A stretch of DNA of 64,000 nucleotides from Welwitschia mirabilis (taxonomy: Eukaryota; Gnetophyta; Gnetopsida; Welwitschiales). Below the pieces are notes generated by a model. The model saw nothing but the letters and a program-made list of their open reading frames with translations, did not search any database and was not told the DNA's origin. Below, piece by piece: positions 58,716-64,000 of this stretch. Every line of letters starts with the position of its first letter. Position 1 is the first letter of the stretch. The DNA lies in contig JBOZIK010000001.1 in NCBI GenBank assembly GCA_051453625.1, positions 158,713,200 to 158,777,199 on the forward strand, given 5' to 3'. A program made the translations under genes and the position numbers.

Positions 58716-59960
58716 GTGTCATGCAAAAAGATAGTTAAAGAAGATGTTAAAATAAAAGAGGTAAGTACGTTAAAGATCCACATTGGTTTAGATGAGCAGA
58801 TGAAAAATACTATTAAATTAGAGATGAAAGAAGACTATTTTACAAAAGATGAAGTAACCTTAGAAAAGATGGTAAAATACCAAGTATTTCTTGAATTGAT
58901 GATTGAATTTGAACAATAATTACATAGCATTATTACATCACCCCACTCAGTAGGAGAATCTTCTTAAACAGTTTAGGTCAGAAAACCTAAAAAAAGAGTT
59001 GTAATAAGATGTTATTAGGAATATTACAAAGATTCAAGACCAGTAAATCATGATAACCATTGATTAGATTATTTATGTACTATTAATCCTATAGTCCTAC
59101 AGCAACCAGATAAAGTAAAAAACATAAATTTTACCAGAATACCCACTTTTAAAGGTAAAAAGTTAGAAGAACCCCTATCACACCTAAGATTATATTATGC
59201 TTTTTGTAAACCTAATTATCTTGACTCATAATCTAAATTTCTGAGATATTTTCCTTTTTTCCTAAAAGCAGATGCTCAATTATGGTATTATAAAAATCTG
59301 AATCACACTTTTAATTCTTGAGGAACCCTTAAAAATCCTTTTTAGTTCTTGGGGAACCCTTAAAAATCCTTTCTTAGATAAATTTTATCTCATGAAAATG
59401 GTTGAAGATTTAAGAGAACAAATCCTAAATATTAAACAAAGAGATAATGAAAGATTTGATGAATTCATGGATTGGTATATTATATTATTGGTCAAAAGTC
59501 CTAATCATGAAATCGTGTTTAAGAAATAAGTCAGAGCCTTACTTGGAGAACTATAGAGTCAGACACTGAAAGAATTGGATTTGTTATGTAGATGAAGCAT
59601 TAAAACCAAAAATGTCCAAGAAGTGAAAGAAACCATTACTTAATTTCATAACATGAGTCAAGGATGGAGTTAAGAGAACAAAAAGAAGAAGAAGTAAATG
59701 AAGTATGTACCTTAGAATCAGATGGTAGTATGTATAGTTTAAAATGTATTAGTTTTATGAAATAAGTATTTAAAAAAGTAACTAATATCATGGTAAAAAA
59801 AATTTAATCTATTAGCTGTATAACACTTTAAGAAGGAAGAAGGACTTACATGTGAATATCATAAGAAAAATAATCATGATGAAATAGAATGTCCTTAGAT
59901 GTAAGATTTTGTTTAATGATTAAATATAAATAGATTGGATTTAACTTTTGGTAATTAACC
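58716..59960 (+). pseudogene. Gypsy-4 gag
   Basis: An open N-terminal frame (58716-58919) is rich in Lys and Glu. The capsid begins around FTRIPTFKGKKLEEPLSHLR (59130) and includes FLKADAQLWYYKNLNHTF and ERFDEFMDWYIILL-like sequence. A Cys-His motif at 59851-59892, CEYHKKNNHDEIEC, has the Cys-x2-His-x4-His-x4-Cys spacing found in several plant gypsy Gags. A 31-bp tandem duplication at 59311-59372 shifts the frame. Further stops follow. Confidence 0.75.
59311..59372. repeat. 31-bp tandem duplication in gypsy-4 gag
   Basis: 59311-59341 and 59342-59372 differ at two bases. The unit is not a multiple of three, so it breaks the capsid frame. Confidence 0.9.
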
Positions 59961-60529
59961 TCAAACTAGAAAGAAATCATATCCTTATCAAAGTAGGAAA
60001 TGTGAAGGAAAAATGGAGAGACCTTTATAAAGATATGTAAACTCAAAGAGATAAGAGCAATATGATTACTATAAGAATTGAAAAAATAGATATTTAAAAT
60101 ACCAAAGAGAAAAATCAAAATTACAAAGAAAAAAATGAAAAATCCTTGCTCAACCTCAATCAAATCCTAGAGAAGCAACAAGTAAGGCAGAAACCACTAG
60201 ATCTAGGAAACAGAAAGTGACACATGAATCCTAGAAAAAGAATGTAAATCCAACCAACTCCCTAGATAAAGAAGAGGAATAGGCTGAAAGAAAAATAATG
60301 AATGATACCTTAGCAGATTCTTTACTTTTTCCAATGAGAAGTAAACAAATAAAACATTCAAAAGTTGAAAAAAATATATAATATTTAATAAGGATATTAG
60401 GAAACACAAAAATATTAGTACCTCTTTTAAAATTATTAAAAGATGTACTTATGTATTGAAAATAGATGAAGAGCATGTGCTCAAAATAAAAAAATAAAAA
60501 AGAAAATAAGAAAAAAGCAAATTGAGATG

Positions 60530-61020
60530 GTAAGGTAGGATCAAGTTTCTTGGGCTCCTATGCAAGTTCTTCAAAATAGACAACATGAAAAGTATAGTGA
60601 TCTCGGAACACCTATGGTAGATGTAAAAATACATGGAAAACTCAAAGTATAAGCACTTGTAGATCTTGGAGTAAGTATTAATGTTACAACCTATGAAACT
60701 TATAAATAATTAGAAAAACCAAAATTAATACCTTGTCAAGGAAAAGTTTACTTAGTAGATGGCTCAGCAATTATGTCAGAAGGATTTCTAAAGGGTATAC
60801 CCATAGAACTCCAAGGTTTTATCTATTTTATATATTTATAGTAATAAAAACTCAAGAAGATATCCATGTGGTAATTCTTGGAAGATTGTGGATGGTTATG
60901 GAAGATGCTACTATTTATTCTAAAAGAGGGGTAATGGAAATTAGTCTTAGAAATATTAAAAAAGAGATTAAACTTTTTGAAGTAGTCGTTGTTGAAGAAA
61001 AGTTATAGAACATAGAAGCA
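60530..61020 (+). pseudogene. Gypsy-4 protease
   Basis: The frame gives ALVDLGVSINVTTYETYK with the catalytic Asp kept (GAT, 60662-60664), then KVYLVDGSAIMSEGFLKGI. A +/-1 shift near 60830 leads into VIKTQEDIHVVILGRLWMVM (to 61008), the flap and C-terminal part of gypsy retropepsins. It is the only gypsy protease of the three in this window whose active-site Asp survives. Confidence 0.8.
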
Positions 61021-61329
61021 AGAACCAATACAATCCTAACATAGGAAGTTAATCTAATGTTAAATAAACAAAACAAGAAGAAATACAAGGAAGAAAATTT
61101 AGCAGCTCAAAAAGTAAAAAAGCATCCTCTTAAGAAAGAACAAGAATATATTGAAGTAGTTTCTAATAGATCTTTAATTATAAATAGTTGTTTAACTCAT
61201 TCTTAGAAGAAAAGACTTAAAAATATTAATTAAGAAAAAAAGAGCCTTTACTTGGGATCATATAAATATTAAATGAATAGATCAAAAAATCTTTCAACAT
61301 AGGATCTATTTAGACACTTCTATTAAACC

Positions 61330-62000
61330 AAGTTGGTAACTAAAAAAAGGAGGTAATTAAATAAGAAATTTCTAAACTCTTAGAAGTAGGATTCATTTAT
61401 CCAATATCTAATTCAAAATGGGGCAGATCTATAATGGTTATACCAAAGAAATAAAATAAATGAAGGATGTGTATAGACTTCAGAATGCTAAATAGAGCAA
61501 CTTATGAAGATAATTTTCCTCTTCCATTTATTGACCAAATTTTAGAAAGAGTATCTGGACATTAATGCTATAGCTTCCTAGATGAATATAGAAGCTATAA
61601 TCGGGTTCTTATAGCTTTAAAGTATTAAGTCAAAATAACTTTCACTTGTCATTAGGGTATTTATGCCTATAAAGTACTAGCATTTGGACTATGTAATGCT
61701 CCTGCTACTTTTCAAAGACTAGTAAATAGTATTTTCCAAGACATAATATGAATATCAGTCAAAGTATTTATGGATGATTTCTCAATGTTTGGAAAGGACT
61801 TTGAGGAGTTACTTGAGAGACTATAAAAAATTTTGGAAAGATGTAAGGAAAAATGTCTTAAGCTTAGTTGGTTGAAAAATCATATTATGGTAATGAAAGG
61901 CATAGTGTTAGGACATAAAATATTTAAAAATGAGATTGAAACTAATGAATAGAAAATGAAAGATATAAAAGATATTCTGTCCCAACCAACTAAAAGAGTC
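61330..62000 (+). pseudogene. Gypsy-4 reverse transcriptase
   Basis: Conserved blocks in order: FIYPISNSKWGRSIMVIPKK, RMCIDFRMLNRATYEDNFPL, PFIDQILERVSGH, FLDEYRSYNRV, AFGLCNAPATFQRLVNSIF, and the intact catalytic box VFMDDFSMFG (FMDD codons 61767-61778). The thumb and connection follow with GIVLGHKIFKNEIET. Several stops and a frameshift near 62001 separate it from RNase H. Confidence 0.9.
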
Positions 62001-62643
62001 GAGATCTTTCCTAGGATATGTTGGATATTATAGAAGATTCATATCCAATTTTAGTAAAATTGCTAAATCTTTGAGTACTCTTCTACAAAAGGATGTGGAA
62101 TATGAATGGATTGAGAAATGTCAAAGTGCCTATCTAACCTTAAAAGATAAACTTTTATTAGAACTTATTTTGAGAGGGCCAAATTGGACAAGACTATTTT
62201 ACATTATAACTAATGCATCTAAACATGCTATAGGAGTAGTTTTAAGACAACATGATGAAGACAATAAACTTTATTCCATTTCTTACATAAGTAAGAACTT
62301 CAAACCAACTCAAAAAAATAATATGGTAACATAGAAAGAATTGCTAGTAGTAGCAATGGTATTAGAAAAACTCAGACATTATAATTTAGGTAATTAAGTG
62401 AAAGTTCATATTGACTATAGTGCCATTAGATTTCTAATGAATAAGAAAGAAGAAAACTCAAGAATTATGATATGGATATTATTAATGCAAGAGCTTGATT
62501 TAAAAATTATTAATGGAAAAGGCACTGAGAATGTGGTAGCAGATCACTTATCAATATTAAAGTTTCTGGATGAAGAGCAGATCAACATAAGAGATGAGTT
62601 TCTAGATGAGCATCTTTTTCAAGTAAGCATCTTTTCCAAGTAA
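62001..62643 (+). pseudogene. Gypsy-4 connection and RNase H
   Basis: The frame opens with FLGYVGYYRRFISNFSKIAK, then WIEKCQSAYLTLKDKL. The first RNase H acidic site reads TNAS, where Asp is expected (AAT, 62212-62214). Later SISYISKNFKPTQKNN and KELLVVAMVLEKLRHY are followed by HIDYSAIRFLMNKKEEN and GKGTENVVADHLS. One stop near 62332 and one at 62396 split it. RNase H removes the RNA strand after cDNA synthesis. Confidence 0.9.
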
Positions 62644-62689
62644 TCACAAATCCGTGGTATGCTAACATTACCAACTTTCTTATAAGTAA

Positions 62690-63624
62690 AATACTATCCT
62701 CTTTTATAACTTATTATGAAAAACAAAAAGATTATTAAGGGAGTCTAGAAACTATATTTGACATGATAAGATGTTATTTAGAGAATGTAAAGATCAAGTC
62801 ATCAAAAGATAAATACAGAAAAACTTACAAAGAGAAATTTTAAAAGAAGCTCATGAGGGAAAAGAAGGGGAAAATATGGTAAAAAAAGAATAGAAATGAA
62901 AATTCTCCATATGAAATATTATTAGGCCATCATATTTAAGAATGTAAACACTTATGTCCAAAGTTGTGACAAATTTGTGATAAATGTCAAAGAAAAGGCA
63001 CGTTTAGCCAAAACTTATAAATTCCATAATAATGAATTCAAAAATTAAACCTTTTGATATTTAGGGAATAGATTTTATTAGACCTATCAATTCTTCATAT
63101 TTTAGAAAGAGATACATTTTGGTTTGCATTGATTACTTCACTAAATGAGCTAAGGCTAAGACTGTGACAAATTGTTCTTTTCAAACCATAGTTAACTTTT
63201 TTTTTAGAAATATTATCTACTATTTTGGAGCCCTTGAAGTCTTATATCTAATAAGTAAACTCATTTTACTAGTGAAGTCTTTAGGGAACTTTTGACCGAT
63301 TCTGGAACCCATCATAAACTCTCTACTACCTATTATCCTGAATCCAATGGTCAAGCTAAAGTAACTAATAGAGAGCTTAATAGAATAAAAATAAAAGTTA
63401 TAAACAATAAGAAAACTAATTAGTTTGATAAATTAAATGAAGATCTATGGTCTTACAAAATAGCTTGGAAACATACTACAAGGTTTACTTCATATGAATT
63501 AGTCTATGGAAAAAGAGCTATTTTGCCAATTAAATTTAGAATAAAAGTGTTTAAATTTGCTAAAGAATTAAAATGTAATTTAGACATAGCTCAAAAAGAA
63601 TAGATAGAAAACATGAATATTTTA
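62690..63624 (+). pseudogene. Gypsy-4 integrase
   Basis: A zinc-binding region with CDKF/CDKCQRKGTFSQN-like sequence (about 62965-63010) precedes the core. IDFIRPINSS and YILVCIDYFTK (about 63070-63150) carry the first catalytic Asp region. HFTSEVFRELLTDSGTHHK and TTYYPESNGQAKVTNRELNR (about 63265-63385) hold the third site, where Lys (AAA, 63358-63360) stands for Glu. The end, TSYELVYGKRAILPIKF, is well kept. Frameshifts separate the blocks. Confidence 0.85.
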
Positions 63625-63649
63625 NNNNNNNNNNNNNNNNNNNNNNNNN

Positions 63650-64000
63650 TATGTAAAGAACGTATATAATAGAAAACTAAAATATATCATGATAATAGAA
63701 TCAAGAAAATAAATTTTAATATAGGAGTATATTAATTTATGACCCAAAAAAATCCATTCAAAGAAAAAATATGATCAAAACTAGCAAAGACCCTATGCCA
63801 TAACAAAAATTCTAGGAAATGGAGCCATAGAAATATATGATCTTAATGAAAAAGTAGCCTATCAAGTTAACGGACAAATAGTAAGGATGTATTATGATCA
63901 TAAATCTATGCTTAATTATTTAGAAAACTCTAACAGGATGGAAAGAATACTTCCACTAAAGCTCTAGAATTAGATAATAAAAGAACATGTCATTTCTTTA
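63650..64000 (+). pseudogene. Gypsy-4 post-integrase tail, partial
   Basis: After a 25-N gap the frame shows RPYAITKILGNGAIEIYDLN and AYQVNGQIVRMYYDHKS, the tail typical of plant gypsy pol. It continues past the window end or ends near 63970 at a stop. Confidence 0.75.

Larger units (their letters stand above)
58660..64000 (+). mobile_element. Gypsy-4: gag to integrase, runs off the window
   Basis: Plus-strand gag, zinc knuckle, protease, RT, RNase H, integrase and post-integrase tail follow in the usual Ty3/gypsy order. The 3' LTR is beyond the window end. The primer site differs from that of gypsy-1 and -2, so it is a different lineage. Confidence 0.85.

Noticed and set aside
60203-60634. 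Several minus-strand Phe/Leu-rich frames that look like membrane proteins
   Set aside because: They are complements of an A-rich, Lys-rich part of gypsy-4 between gag and protease.

Overview
The window looks like eukaryotic nuclear DNA, almost certainly from a flowering plant, taken from a draft assembly. It is very AT-rich, carries runs of N, and is filled with decayed LTR retrotransposons of plant Ty3/gypsy and Ty1/copia type. I found no intact host gene, no tRNA or rRNA gene and no bacterial-style feature. Nearly all the open frames are broken pol or gag relics.

Layout. (1) 1-7506: gypsy-1, minus strand, two LTRs around a gag-protease region that lacks reverse transcriptase. (2) 7507-13472: gypsy-2, a related minus-strand element whose pol stops exactly where gypsy-1 begins, so gypsy-1 probably inserted into it. 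(3) 13473-17963: a non-coding, probably non-autonomous copia-type unit on the minus strand (initiator-Met primer site at 15844), carrying a 926-bp retrocopy with perfect 18-bp target-site duplications and a broken J-domain (DnaJ) reading frame. (4) 17964-23256: copia-3, minus strand, internally deleted. (5) 23257-29386: mostly featureless DNA with a likely gypsy LTR and a large gap. (6) 29387-38765: copia-4, minus strand, nearly full length. (7) 38809-48557: copia-5, plus strand, same family, placed head-to-head with copia-4. (8) 48558-51371: gypsy-3, a minus-strand pol fragment. (9) 51472-57155: copia-6, plus strand, same family as copia-4 and copia-5. (10) 58660-64000: gypsy-4, plus strand, gag to integrase, running off the window.

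How the parts relate. Copia-4, -5 and -6 share an arrangement: LTR, primer site, gag, protease, integrase, RT-RNase H, a spacer of about 300 bp, a separate sense-strand ORF of about 350 codons, polypurine tract, LTR. The extra ORF is the most interesting element-encoded feature. It is preceded in all three copies by a pyrimidine-rich stretch ending in AG, 20 or 21 nt before the ATG, which could be a splice acceptor. Its N-terminal two thirds resemble, from memory of the family's pattern, the 'putative plant transposon protein' domain.

Decay. All coding regions have stops and frameshifts. The catalytic Glu of integrase reads Lys in five of six copies, and several catalytic Asp codons read Asn, which fits G:C to A:T mutation of silenced, methylated elements. 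At least two N gaps (6408-7386 and 54889-54988) have the same sequence on both sides and are probably assembly artefacts.
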